Assembly: GCA_005884825.1 (NCBI GenBank)
Contig: VAZT01000003.1
Span: 1 to 15,271 of the forward strand
Length of the DNA: 15,271 nt
Direction: 5' to 3'
Source of the DNA: Alphaproteobacteria bacterium
Lineage (GTDB): Bacteria > Pseudomonadota > Alphaproteobacteria > ATCC43930 > CGMCC-115725
Part shown: positions 6,105 through 13,916 of the stretch, piece after piece
How the letters are laid out: each line of letters starts with the position of its first letter
Numbering within the stretch: the stretch's first letter is position 1
Notes under the pieces: generated by a model
What the model was told of the DNA's origin: nothing
Database searches by the model: none
The model's input: only the letters and a program-made list of their open reading frames with translations
Made by a program: the position numbers and the translations under genes

Positions 6105-7646
6105 ATGCCCGATCTCGATCCGTTTGCAGCGGCCGAGCGCGTCGGCGTCATCGATCTCGGCTCGAACTCGCTGCGCCTCGTCGTCTTCGAGCGGCTCGGG
6201 GCCGCGGTGTTCCCGCTCTTTAACGAGAAAGTTATGTGCGGCCTGGGGCGCGGCATCTCGTCCACCGGCAGGTTGAATCCAGAAGGTGTCGCCCCGGCGC
6301 TGGTCAACCTGCGCCGCTTCGTCGCTTTTGCCCGCGCCATTGCCGTCGATCATCTCGCAGTTCTGGCAACCGCCGCCGTGCGCGACGCCAGCGACGGAGA
6401 GGCTTTTGCCGCCGAGGTCGAACGCCAGTGCCGCGTGCCGGTCAAGATAATCGACGGAGCAGAGGAGGCGCGGCTCTCCGCGGCCGGAGTGCTCGCCGGG
6501 ATTCCGGATGCGAATGGAATTGTCGCCGATCTCGGCGGCGGGAGCGTCGAGCTGGTTTGTGTTGGACCCTGCGCATCGAATTCCATTGCCGGCGCTGCCG
6601 GTCAGATAGGCCAGGGCATCAGTCTCCCGCTCGGCCCGCTCCGCCTTGCCGAATTCGGGGATAAGACGAAGGTTCTGTCCGAAACGATCGACCGGGCGCT
6701 CGCCGGCGCTTCGGTTTTGCGCGCCGCCGCCGGAAGAAAGCTGTATTTGGTCGGCGGAGCGGCGCGCGCGATCGCCCGGCTCCACATGGAGCACACGCAA
6801 TATCCTCTCCACATCATTCATCGGTACACGATTTCGCGAAGGCAGGCCGAAGGTTTCCTCGATATCGTCGGCCGGCAGTCTCGCAAATCGCTCGAGAGAA
6901 TCACCACGATCTCGCGCATGCGCCTCGACCTCGTGCCGCTCGCGGCATTGGTTCTGCGCAAGCTGATTACCCTCGCGGGACCGCAAAGCGTCGTCTTTTC
7001 CGCGCTTGGGCTGCGGGAAGGCTATGCGTATGGGCTGGTTCCTGCCGAGGAGCGGATCGCTGATCCGCTGATCGCCGGGTATATGGTCGTCGGCAGGCGC
7101 CAGAGCCGGTTTCGCCTCGATGGCGACCTGCTGCAGCGATGGACGTCGCCGCTCTTCGGCGACTTCTCGGAAACAGTTCAACGTCGTCATCGGGCCGCAT
7201 GCTGGCTCAGCGATCTGGCGTGGAGCGAGCACCCCGATTACCGCGCCAAGCAAGCCTTTATCCGAAGCTTGACGCTGCCATTTGCCGGCAGCACCCACGC
7301 GGATCGGGTTTTCGTCGCGACCGCCTTGCATGCCCGCTACGGCGGCCCGGCGGACGACCCGGTGAAAGAGCCCACTCGGCAGTTGCTCGAGGAGCGCGCG
7401 ACGCAGGAGGCGCGGACGCTCGGCCTCGCGTTGCGCCTCGCCTACACGTTGTGCGCCGGCTCGATAGAACTTCTGGCCGAGCTCAGGCTCGACCGTTCAG
7501 GCGCTACTCTTTCGCTCGATGTGCCGTCGGAGAGCGGCTTGTTCGTCGGCGAAACGGTCCAGCGCCGCCTCGATGCCGTCGCCCGCTCGCTGAGCATGAC
7601 CCCCGCGATCAGACGCCGCGAGACGATTCTGGCGGCTGGAGCATAG
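6105..7646 (+). CDS. ppx: Exopolyphosphatase (Ppx/GppA family)
   Basis: Removes terminal phosphates from polyphosphate; related enzymes also hydrolyse pppGpp. The protein (513 residues) has the ASKHA-fold phosphate loop VIDLGSNSLRLVVFE (15-29) and the second loop IVADLGGGSVELV (139-151). Glu121 in GAEEARL is at the position of the catalytic glutamate of E. coli Ppx. From about residue 310 it has the C-terminal HD-related domain, including LSDLAWSEHPDYRAKQAF. The ATG at 6105 follows the ppk stop by 4 nt; the pair is probably translationally coupled. The gene ends at 7646, 29 nt before alr. In relatives I remember rnd and aspS near this place; neither is present here. GppA-type activity cannot be excluded from sequence. 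Confidence 0.97.
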   Translation: MPDLDPFAAAERVGVIDLGSNSLRLVVFERLGAAVFPLFNEKVMCGLGRGISSTGRLNPEGVAPALVNLRRFVAFARAIAVDHLAVLATAAVRDASDGEAFAAEVERQCRVPVKIIDGAEEARLSAAGVLAGIPDANGIVADLGGGSVELVCVGPCASNSIAGAAGQIGQGISLPLGPLRLAEFGDKTKVLSETIDRALAGASVLRAAAGRKLYLVGGAARAIARLHMEHTQYPLHIIHRYTISRRQAEGFLDIVGRQSRKSLERITTISRMRLDLVPLAALVLRKLITLAGPQSVVFSALGLREGYAYGLVPAEERIADPLIAGYMVVGRRQSRFRLDGDLLQRWTSPLFGDFSETVQRRHRAACWLSDLAWSEHPDYRAKQAFIRSLTLPFAGSTHADRVFVATALHARYGGPADDPVKEPTRQLLEERATQEARTLGLALRLAYTLCAGSIELLAELRLDRSGATLSLDVPSESGLFVGETVQRRLDAVARSLSMTPAIRRRETILAAGA

Positions 7647-7675
7647 CGCGGCTGGCGACTGCGGATTGGTTTGAC

Positions 7676-8794
7676 ATGACAGGTAATCCCGCCGACCGCG
7701 CGGGCGCCATCCTCGAAGTCGATCTCGCAGGTATAGCGGCGAATTGGCGCCTCTTGGCGCGGCGGGTTGAACCGGTGGAATGTGCAGCGGTGGTCAAGGC
7801 CGATGCGTACGGCTTGGGCGCCGCGCTGGTGGCGCCCGCCTTGGCCGCAGCCGGATGCCGGCGATTTTTCGTCGCAACGATGGATGAAGGGATCGCACTT
7901 CGCAGGGTATTGCCCGAGGCGGCCGAGATCGCTGTCTTTAACGGTCTGCTGCCCGGCTGCGCTGATGATTTTATTGAATTCGGCCTCGTCCCGGTCCTCA
8001 ATGATCCCGGGCAGGTCGCCGATTGGCGATCAGCCGCCTTGCGGCATCGCAAAGGGCCGGCGATTCTGCATCTCGATACGGGTATGGCCCGCCTTGGGTT
8101 GACGCTCCGAGAGTTCGACAGGCTCGCCGACGCGTCATGCCGTCCGGATCCGATTCGATGGCGTGCCCTCATCAGCCATCTCGCTTGTTCGGACGAACCA
8201 GAGCATCCGCTCAATCGCACCCAACTCGAGCGCTTTATTGCGGCGCGACGATGTCTTTCCCACGTGCCGGCCAGCCTCGCCGCGTCCTCCGGCATTTTCC
8301 TCGGGCCTGAGTTTCACTTTGACCTCGTACGCCCGGGTGCGGCGCTCTACGGCGTCAATCCGCAACCCGGCTGCCCCAACCCGATGCGCCAAATCGTCCG
8401 GCTGAAGGGCAGAATTTTGCAAATACGCGAAGTTGACCGCGGTCAGTCGGTTGGCTACGGTGCCTCGCATGTCATGGCCGCACCGGGACGCCTCGCAACC
8501 GTGGCGGTCGGCTATGCGGATGGTTGGCTCCGCTCGGTGAGCCAGCATGGCTCGGGCCGCGTTGGCGGCAAACGAGTGCCGCTGCTCGGTCGCGTCTCAA
8601 TGGATCTCATGGTCTTCGACGTATCCGGCGTCGACCCGGCGTTCGTGCGGCCCGGGGGGTTCATCGAGTTGCTGCATGAGGAGTACGGCGTCGACGCTGC
8701 CGCCGCCGATGCCGGCACGATCGGCTATGAGATCCTGACCGCCCTCGGCCGGCGATACCTCAGGACCTATAGCGGCGCCCCGCGGCAATGCTGA
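7676..8794 (+). CDS. alr: Alanine racemase
   Basis: A PLP-dependent cytoplasmic enzyme converting L-alanine to D-alanine for peptidoglycan. The 372-residue protein shows the PLP lysine, Lys41, in AAVVKADAYGLGA. The second catalytic residue, Tyr261, is in SVGYGASHV. HLDTGMARLGL, LISHLACSDEPEHP and GRVSMDLMVFDV are also diagnostic. The start at 7676 gives the normal short N-terminus before EVDLAGIAANWR; the open frame runs back to 7139 inside ppx, but that stretch is an antisense-free shadow of ppx with no homology. No clear Shine-Dalgarno site is seen. The stop overlaps the mlaE start by 7 nt. In many alphaproteobacteria alr lies between the replicative helicase gene dnaB and this same transporter-radA run; dnaB is not upstream here. 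Confidence 0.97.
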   Translation: MTGNPADRAGAILEVDLAGIAANWRLLARRVEPVECAAVVKADAYGLGAALVAPALAAAGCRRFFVATMDEGIALRRVLPEAAEIAVFNGLLPGCADDFIEFGLVPVLNDPGQVADWRSAALRHRKGPAILHLDTGMARLGLTLREFDRLADASCRPDPIRWRALISHLACSDEPEHPLNRTQLERFIAARRCLSHVPASLAASSGIFLGPEFHFDLVRPGAALYGVNPQPGCPNPMRQIVRLKGRILQIREVDRGQSVGYGASHVMAAPGRLATVAVGYADGWLRSVSQHGSGRVGGKRVPLLGRVSMDLMVFDVSGVDPAFVRPGGFIELLHEEYGVDAAAADAGTIGYEILTALGRRYLRTYSGAPRQC

Positions 8795-9564
8795 GATTTC
8801 TCGCCGCGGTTGGGGCGGCCTTTCTCACCTTTGTCACGGCCAGCGGCCGGCTCGCCGTGTTCGCGGGCTTGGCCCTGGCGACCGCGTTTACGCCGCCCTT
8901 CTATCCCGGCGTGATGCTGCGCCAGATGGTCTCTATCGGATATTTCTCGCTGCCGGTCGTCGGGCTGACGGCAGTCTTTACCGGGATGGTGCTGGCACTC
9001 CAATCCTACACCGGCTTCAGCCGATTCTCCGCCGAGGGGGCGGTGGCGACGGTGGTGGTGCTGTCAGTGACCCGGGAACTCGGCCCTGTGATCAGCGGGC
9101 TGATGGTGGCTGGCCGCGTCGGGGCCGCGATCGCGGCGGAGATCGGCACGATGCGCGTCACCGATCAGATCGACGCGCTCACCACGCTGTCGACCGACCC
9201 GCTGCGCTATCTGGTGCTTCCGCGCCTGCTCGCCGGGGTCATCACCCTTCCGATGCTGGTCCTGGTCGCAGACATCATCGGCGTTTTCGGCGGCTACCTC
9301 GTTGGCGTTTATAAGCTCGGCTTCAATCCCCAGGCTTATCTCAACGGCACGTGGCAACACCTCGAAACGATTGATCTCGTCTCGGGTCTCGTCAAGGCGG
9401 CGGTATTCGGCTTTATCGTTGCCCTGATGGGCTGTTATCAGGGCTACCATTCGCGCGGGGGAGCCCAGGGTGTCGGGCGGGCTACCACCTACGCCGTCGT
9501 CTCCGCCTCGATTTTGATCCTCCTTGTCGACTACCTGATAACCGCAGCCTTTTTCAGCCGATGA
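8788..9564 (+). CDS. mlaE: MlaE-type ABC transporter permease
   Basis: An inner-membrane permease of the MlaE/TTG2B/YrbE family (258 residues), the membrane core of the lipid transporter that maintains outer-membrane asymmetry. Several hydrophobic segments are visible, with family stretches FTGMVLALQSYTGFSRFSAE, VTRELGPVISGLMVAGRVGA and AEIGTMRVTDQIDAL, the last being the conserved cytoplasmic motif. The start overlaps the alr stop by 7 nt and the stop overlaps the mlaF start by 4 nt (ATGA), so this gene is translationally linked to both. No mlaD, mlaC or mlaB follows in the window; these components may be encoded elsewhere. The direction of lipid movement and the exact substrate cannot be read from the sequence. 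Confidence 0.95.
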   Translation: MLRFLAAVGAAFLTFVTASGRLAVFAGLALATAFTPPFYPGVMLRQMVSIGYFSLPVVGLTAVFTGMVLALQSYTGFSRFSAEGAVATVVVLSVTRELGPVISGLMVAGRVGAAIAAEIGTMRVTDQIDALTTLSTDPLRYLVLPRLLAGVITLPMLVLVADIIGVFGGYLVGVYKLGFNPQAYLNGTWQHLETIDLVSGLVKAAVFGFIVALMGCYQGYHSRGGAQGVGRATTYAVVSASILILLVDYLITAAFFSR

Positions 9565-10346
9565 CCAATACTCGCCCAGTACCGAAGATATCCGTCCGGG
9601 GACTGCGCAAGTCGTTCGGCCGTAAACAGGTACTCGACGGCCTCGACATCGACTGCGGCAGCGGCGAGAGCCTTGTCGTCATCGGCGGCTCCGGTACGGG
9701 AAAATCGGTTCTGGTCAAGTGCATCCTCGGCCTGCTGCATCCCGAAGCGGGTTCGATCTACATCGACGGTGCCGAGACGGTCGGACTGCCGCACGCCGCC
9801 CGCGAGCGCATGCTGCAGAAATTTGGCATGCTCTTCCAGGGCAGCGCGCTCTTCGATTCGCTCAACGTATGGGAGAATGTCGCGTTCGGCCTGGTTCAGG
9901 GGCGCGGCATGGAGCGGGCAGCGGCCAGAGACATCGCGCTCGCCAAGCTCGCAGCTGTAGGGCTCGGGCCGGAAGTCTCGCTGCTGCGCACGTCCGAACT
10001 TTCCGGCGGAATGCAAAAACGCGTAGCGTTGGCGCGTGCAATTGCCGCCGAGCCGGAGATCGTGTTTTTCGACGAGCCGACCACCGGCCTCGATCCGATC
10101 ATGGCGGATGTGATCAATGATCTGATCGTTGAATGCGTGCGCGAGGTCGGCACGACCGCGGTCTCGATCACCCATGACATGGTCAGCGCCCGCAAGATCG
10201 CCGACCGCATCGCGATGCTGTATCAGGGACGCATCGTCTGGCACGGGCCGACCGCCGAAATCGAGCATTCTGGCAATCCTTTTGTCGACCAGTTCATCCA
10301 CGGACGCGCCGACGGGCCGATCAAGATGCAGGTCCGGGCCGCATGA
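9561..10346 (+). CDS. mlaF: MlaF-type ABC transporter ATP-binding protein
   Basis: The ATPase partner of the preceding permease (261 residues), on the cytoplasmic side of the inner membrane. The Walker A is GGSGTGKS (42-49), the Q-loop is at Gln93 in MLFQGSALFDSLNVWENV, the signature is LSGGMQKRVALARA (147-160), the Walker B is IVFFDEPTTGLDP (167-179) and the switch histidine is His205 in SITHDM. The LFQGSALFDSLNV stretch and the C-terminal GNPFVDQFIHGRADGPI are typical of the MlaF branch rather than of other ABC ATPases. It overlaps mlaE and radA by 4 nt each, which argues for one transcript with coupled translation. Confidence 0.96.
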   Translation: MTNTRPVPKISVRGLRKSFGRKQVLDGLDIDCGSGESLVVIGGSGTGKSVLVKCILGLLHPEAGSIYIDGAETVGLPHAARERMLQKFGMLFQGSALFDSLNVWENVAFGLVQGRGMERAAARDIALAKLAAVGLGPEVSLLRTSELSGGMQKRVALARAIAAEPEIVFFDEPTTGLDPIMADVINDLIVECVREVGTTAVSITHDMVSARKIADRIAMLYQGRIVWHGPTAEIEHSGNPFVDQFIHGRADGPIKMQVRAA

Positions 10347-11839
10347 CCGACGCTCGTCGTTCCGGGGCGCGGGCGCGCTTTGTTTGCCAGCAATGCGGTG
10401 CGGTCCACGCCAAATGGACCGGCCGGTGCGAGGGTTGCGGAGCCTGGAACAGCCTCATCGAAGAGCTGCCGCGGGAGGTGCCGCCACAGGGTTTGTCGAA
10501 GGACCGCCGCGGCGGGCGTGCGCTCGGCTTTGTCGCCCTGACCGGGCCGAGCATGCTGCCGCCGCGCCGGCGAACCGGCATCGCCGAACTCGACCGCGTC
10601 TGCGGCGGCGGATTTGTTCCGGGCTCGGCGATCCTGGTGGGCGGGGATCCCGGGATCGGCAAATCCACCCTGTTGCTCCAAGCCGCGGCGGCGATGTCAC
10701 CGCCTCCGGGGAAGCCCGAGGCGGCGTCGCCGAGCGCTGCCTACATCACCGGCGAGGAGGCGATCGATCAGGTTCGGCTGCGCGCCGAGCGTCTGGGTGT
10801 CGCCGACAGCCCCGTGTTGCTGGCCGCCGCCAGCAGCGTGCGCGACATCGTCGCCTCGCTCGACCGGGATGACGTACCCGGTCTGGTGGTCGTCGATTCG
10901 ATCCAGACCATGTATCTCGACACCTTGGATAGCGCCCCCGGTACGGTGAGCCAAGTGCGCGGGGCCGCGCAGGAGCTGATACGCCTCGCCAAACGGCGCG
11001 GCTTTGTGCTGATCCTGGTCGGCCATGTGACGAAGGAAGGCGTCATCGCTGGCCCGCGGGTGCTCGAGCACATGGTCGATACGGTGCTTTATTTCGAAGG
11101 CGAACGCGGCCATCAGTTCCGCATTCTGCGTGCCGTGAAGAACCGTTTTGGCGCGACCGACGAAATCGGCGTATTCGAGATGAGCGATCGCGGGCTGGCC
11201 GAAGTTCCGAACCCGTCGGCCTTGTTTCTCGCCGGGCGCGCCATGCCCGATACCGATTCGGCAGCTGGCGAACTGGTCGGGCAGCTCAGCGGCTCGGCGG
11301 TGTTCGCCGGTATCGAAGGGACGCGGCCGGTGCTCGTCGAAGTCCAGGCCCTGATTGCCCCGGCCCTGCTCGGCACGCCGCGACGCGCCGTGGTCGGCTG
11401 GGACGGGACGCGGCTCGCCATGATCATCGCTGTTCTCGACGCGCGCTGCGGCCTATCAGTCGGAGCCAACGACATTTACCTGAACGTCGCCGGCGGGCTG
11501 CGTATCGTCGAGCCGGCCGCGGATCTTGCGGTCGCCGGCGCTCTCGTCTCGGCAATGACCGAGACGCCGGTACCCGCCGATACCGTGGTGTTTGGCGAAA
11601 TCGCCCTCTCGGGCGATGTGCGTCCGGTCGGCCACACCGAGGCGCGCCTCAAGGAAGCCGCCAAGCTCGGCTTTGGCACAGCGTGGATGCCGCTTCGCCG
11701 GAGCCCTGGCGCCGGGCGGTCGCGCGGCCTTGAAACTGGACTGAAGACCATAGAGATCCGACATCTGAGTGAGCTGGTGGGGCGGCTGTCTTCCCGGCAC
11801 GCGCCCCGCCGGCGGAGCGTGAAAGAAATCGCACAGTGA
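10343..11839 (+). CDS. radA: DNA repair protein RadA (Sms)
   Basis: A RecA-related helicase-like ATPase that helps branch migration and processing of recombination intermediates. The N-terminal zinc finger has Cys15, Cys18, Cys29 and Cys32 (CQQCG-x10-CEGCG). The Walker A is GGDPGIGKST (100-109), the Walker B region is LVVVDSIQT (181-189) and the RadA-specific KNRFG motif is at 266-270. The C-terminal part is the Lon-protease-like domain, containing the stretch VFGEIALSGDVRPV. At 498 residues it is longer than the usual 450-460. The excess is an Ala/Pro/Gly stretch at about 116-131 between the ATPase core elements and a basic C-terminal tail. The ATGA overlap with mlaF and the GTGA overlap with cvpA place it in the middle of the alr-cvpA run. 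Certain. Confidence 0.99.
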   Translation: MTDARRSGARARFVCQQCGAVHAKWTGRCEGCGAWNSLIEELPREVPPQGLSKDRRGGRALGFVALTGPSMLPPRRRTGIAELDRVCGGGFVPGSAILVGGDPGIGKSTLLLQAAAAMSPPPGKPEAASPSAAYITGEEAIDQVRLRAERLGVADSPVLLAAASSVRDIVASLDRDDVPGLVVVDSIQTMYLDTLDSAPGTVSQVRGAAQELIRLAKRRGFVLILVGHVTKEGVIAGPRVLEHMVDTVLYFEGERGHQFRILRAVKNRFGATDEIGVFEMSDRGLAEVPNPSALFLAGRAMPDTDSAAGELVGQLSGSAVFAGIEGTRPVLVEVQALIAPALLGTPRRAVVGWDGTRLAMIIAVLDARCGLSVGANDIYLNVAGGLRIVEPAADLAVAGALVSAMTETPVPADTVVFGEIALSGDVRPVGHTEARLKEAAKLGFGTAWMPLRRSPGAGRSRGLETGLKTIEIRHLSELVGRLSSRHAPRRRSVKEIAQ

Positions 11840-12501
11840 ATGCCCTCGACCTCGCGATCATTGCGATCATAGCGCTCTCGGCCATCTTCGCTTTCGCCCG
11901 CGGTTTTGTGCGCGAGGCATTGTCGATCGTCGCCTGGGTCGGTGCGGCGGCGATCACCCTTTACGGGTTCAACAGTGTTTACGCCGTCACGATGCGATTC
12001 GTGACAACACCGCTCCTCGCCGACCTCGTCGCCGGAGCCGGACTGTTCGTGACCAGCCTAATCGTGCTGACGATCATAACCGGTTACGTTGCACGCTTTG
12101 CCGATTCGGGCGCCCTGTCGCCGATTAATCGAACCCTCGGGTTGATTTTCGGATTGGCCCGCGGCGTCGTGCTGGTGTGCCTCGCCTATCTGGTGGTCGA
12201 TGTGAGCCTGCCGCAGAACGATCGGCCGCCATGGATCAAAGAGGCAAAGAGCGAACGCTTCCTTGCGAAAGGGGCGGATTTGCTGCGGACCGCCTTGCCC
12301 GATTCGCTCCAGGTCAAAAGCGCTGGTATCGCCGATGACACCCACCGTGGGCTCGAGCGGGCGCAGGAGGCGCAAAAAGCCATGCGCGCCTATGCGAACC
12401 CCGCCGCGCCTTCTACGGCCAAACCCGGCGAGGTAGCGGCGCCGAGCTACAAGCCCGGTGACCGAAGCGATATGGATCGGCTGATCAAGAGCACGCGATA
12501 G
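11836..12501 (+). CDS. cvpA: CvpA family membrane protein
   Basis: A 221-residue inner-membrane protein of the CvpA family, named from colicin V production in E. coli, where it lies upstream of purF as here. The first half holds about four hydrophobic segments (roughly residues 5-25, 28-48, 60-82 and 98-120), with the family stretch ARGFVREALSIVAWVGA near residues 22-38. The rest is hydrophilic, Ala/Lys/Pro-rich and probably cytoplasmic or periplasmic. It starts at GTG 11836, which overlaps the radA stop. Its molecular role is unclear; envelope stress tolerance has been proposed for relatives. It ends 75 nt before the preferred purF start. Confidence 0.93.
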   Translation: MNALDLAIIAIIALSAIFAFARGFVREALSIVAWVGAAAITLYGFNSVYAVTMRFVTTPLLADLVAGAGLFVTSLIVLTIITGYVARFADSGALSPINRTLGLIFGLARGVVLVCLAYLVVDVSLPQNDRPPWIKEAKSERFLAKGADLLRTALPDSLQVKSAGIADDTHRGLERAQEAQKAMRAYANPAAPSTAKPGEVAAPSYKPGDRSDMDRLIKSTR

Positions 12502-12527
12502 CAGGTTTGCGCCGGCTCGACTCGTAT

Positions 12528-12543
12528 TTCCTTTATGAAGGAA
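12528..12543 (+). other. Small hairpin between cvpA and purF
   Basis: TTCCTTTATGAAGGAA is a perfect 6-bp inverted repeat around a 4-nt loop. The ATG in the loop (12535) opens the longest purF frame, but it lacks a Shine-Dalgarno site. The element could be an operator, a weak RNA hairpin or chance. I do not recognise a purine riboswitch here. Confidence 0.35.
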
Positions 12544-12565
12544 TTATGTAGCGGGTTCCGAGACC

Positions 12566-12569
12566 AGGA
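12566..12569 (+). promoter_or_regulatory. Shine-Dalgarno site that favours the inner purF start
   Basis: AGGA lies 7 nt before the ATG at 12577. That start gives an 11-residue propeptide before the catalytic cysteine, the same length as in B. subtilis PurF. The ATG at 12535 would add 14 residues and lacks such a site. Confidence 0.55.
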
Positions 12570-12576
12570 TCGCGGG

Positions 12577-13907
12577 ATGCCCCTGGACACCGATCATTTC
12601 CACGAAGAATGCGGCGTATTCGGGGTCTATGGCCACCCCGATGCGGCAGCGCTCGCGGCGCTCGGGATGCATGCTCTGCAACATCGCGGTCAGGAAGCCG
12701 CCGGGATCGTCGCTTATGACGGCGAGCAGTTCAACGCGCATCGCGGACAAGGCCTCGTCAGCGACAATTTCAGCTCCAAGGAGGTGATCGAACGGCTGCG
12801 CGGCAGTGCTGCGATTGGCCATGTCCGCTATGCGACGACGGGTGAGGTCGCGCTGCGCAACGTGCAGCCGTTGTTTGCCGATTTCGAGTTCGGCGGGCTC
12901 GCCATCTGCCACAACGGCAATCTCACCAACTCGTATCAGTTGCGCCGCCAGCTGGTGCGCCGCGGCAGCCTCTTTCAATCAACGAGCGACACCGAGGTCA
13001 TTGTCCATCTGATCGCGACGAGCCTCAAGGACACCGTCGTCGAGCGGCTGACCGATGCGTTGCGGCAGGTCCAGGGCGCCTATTCTCTAGTGGCGCTTTC
13101 GCAAAACGAGGTCATTGGAGTGCGCGACCCGCTCGGCGTACGGCCGCTGGTCGTGGGACGGCTCGGCCAGTCCTGGATACTGGCTTCGGAAACCTGCGCG
13201 CTCGACATCATCGGCGCCGAGTTCGAGCGCGACGTCGAGCCCGGAGAGATCGTCATTATCGGGGCGGCCGGGGTGCGCAGCGTAATGCCGTTCGAGCACC
13301 ACAAGAGCCGCTTCTGCGTTTTCGAGCATATCTATTTCGCCCGGCCCGACAGCGTCGTCGAAGGGACCAGCGTCTACGAGGCGCGCAAACGGATCGGCAG
13401 AGAACTCGCCCGCGAAAGCCATATCGACGCGGACATCGTCGTCCCGGTCCCCGATTCCGGCGTGCCGGCGGCGATCGGTTATGCGCAGGAATCGGGATTG
13501 CCCTTCGAGCTCGGGATCATCCGCAACCATTACGTCGGCCGGACGTTTATCGAGCCGACCGATCAGATCCGCCATTTGGGCGTGCGCCTCAAGCACAATG
13601 CCAGCCGAGCGAACCTAAAGGGCAAGCGGGTCATTCTCGTCGATGATTCGATCGTGCGCGGCACGACCTCGATCAAGATCGTCGAGATGGTGCGGCGTGC
13701 CGGAGCCACGGCTGTCCACATGTGTATCTCGAGCCCGCCGACGTGTCGATCGACGGGCTCTACCGAGCGATGGGGGAACCCCGGCGTGATCGCCTCGCGC
13801 CGCGTTTTTGCGACGCCTGCTTTACCGGCGACTATCCGATCCCGCCGACGGATGCCGATAACGGCAAGGCTTCAGTGCAGCTTTCGCTGCTCGCTGCGCC
13901 CGCTTGA
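12577..13907 (+). pseudogene. purF: Amidophosphoribosyltransferase PurF, broken by an internal deletion and frameshift
   Basis: PurF makes phosphoribosylamine from PRPP and glutamine, the first committed step of purine synthesis. The glutaminase domain is normal: catalytic Cys12 in HEECGVFGVYG after an 11-residue propeptide, then ALQHRGQEAAGI and CHNGNLTN. The PRPP loop VILVDDSIVRGTT (352-364) and the first Fe-S cysteine, Cys247, are intact. After ISSPP (ending at 13740) homology stops in this frame and resumes at once in another frame with VSIDGLYRAMGE and FCDACFTGDYP, ending at 13907. About 36 residues, usually containing CFYGID and a second Fe-S cysteine (expected at 393), are missing. The missing length should be 3n+1 nt, about 109. 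As written, the frame runs on to TGA 13915-13917 with 58 unrelated residues, giving 446 residues. This is either a true lesion or an assembly error. The neighbour cvpA is the usual one. Confidence 0.9.
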
Positions 13908-13916
13908 ATTCCTCTG

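Noticed and set aside
7139..7675. A long open frame running into alr, suggesting an N-terminal extension or separate gene.
   Set aside because: It lies wholly within ppx in another frame, is Arg-rich with no recognisable domain, and the alr homology starts normally after 7676. It is a GC-driven shadow frame.
12502..12576. A purine riboswitch or intrinsic terminator between cvpA and purF.
   Set aside because: The gap is only 75 nt, has no U-run after a GC-rich stem and none of the conserved purine riboswitch elements I know.
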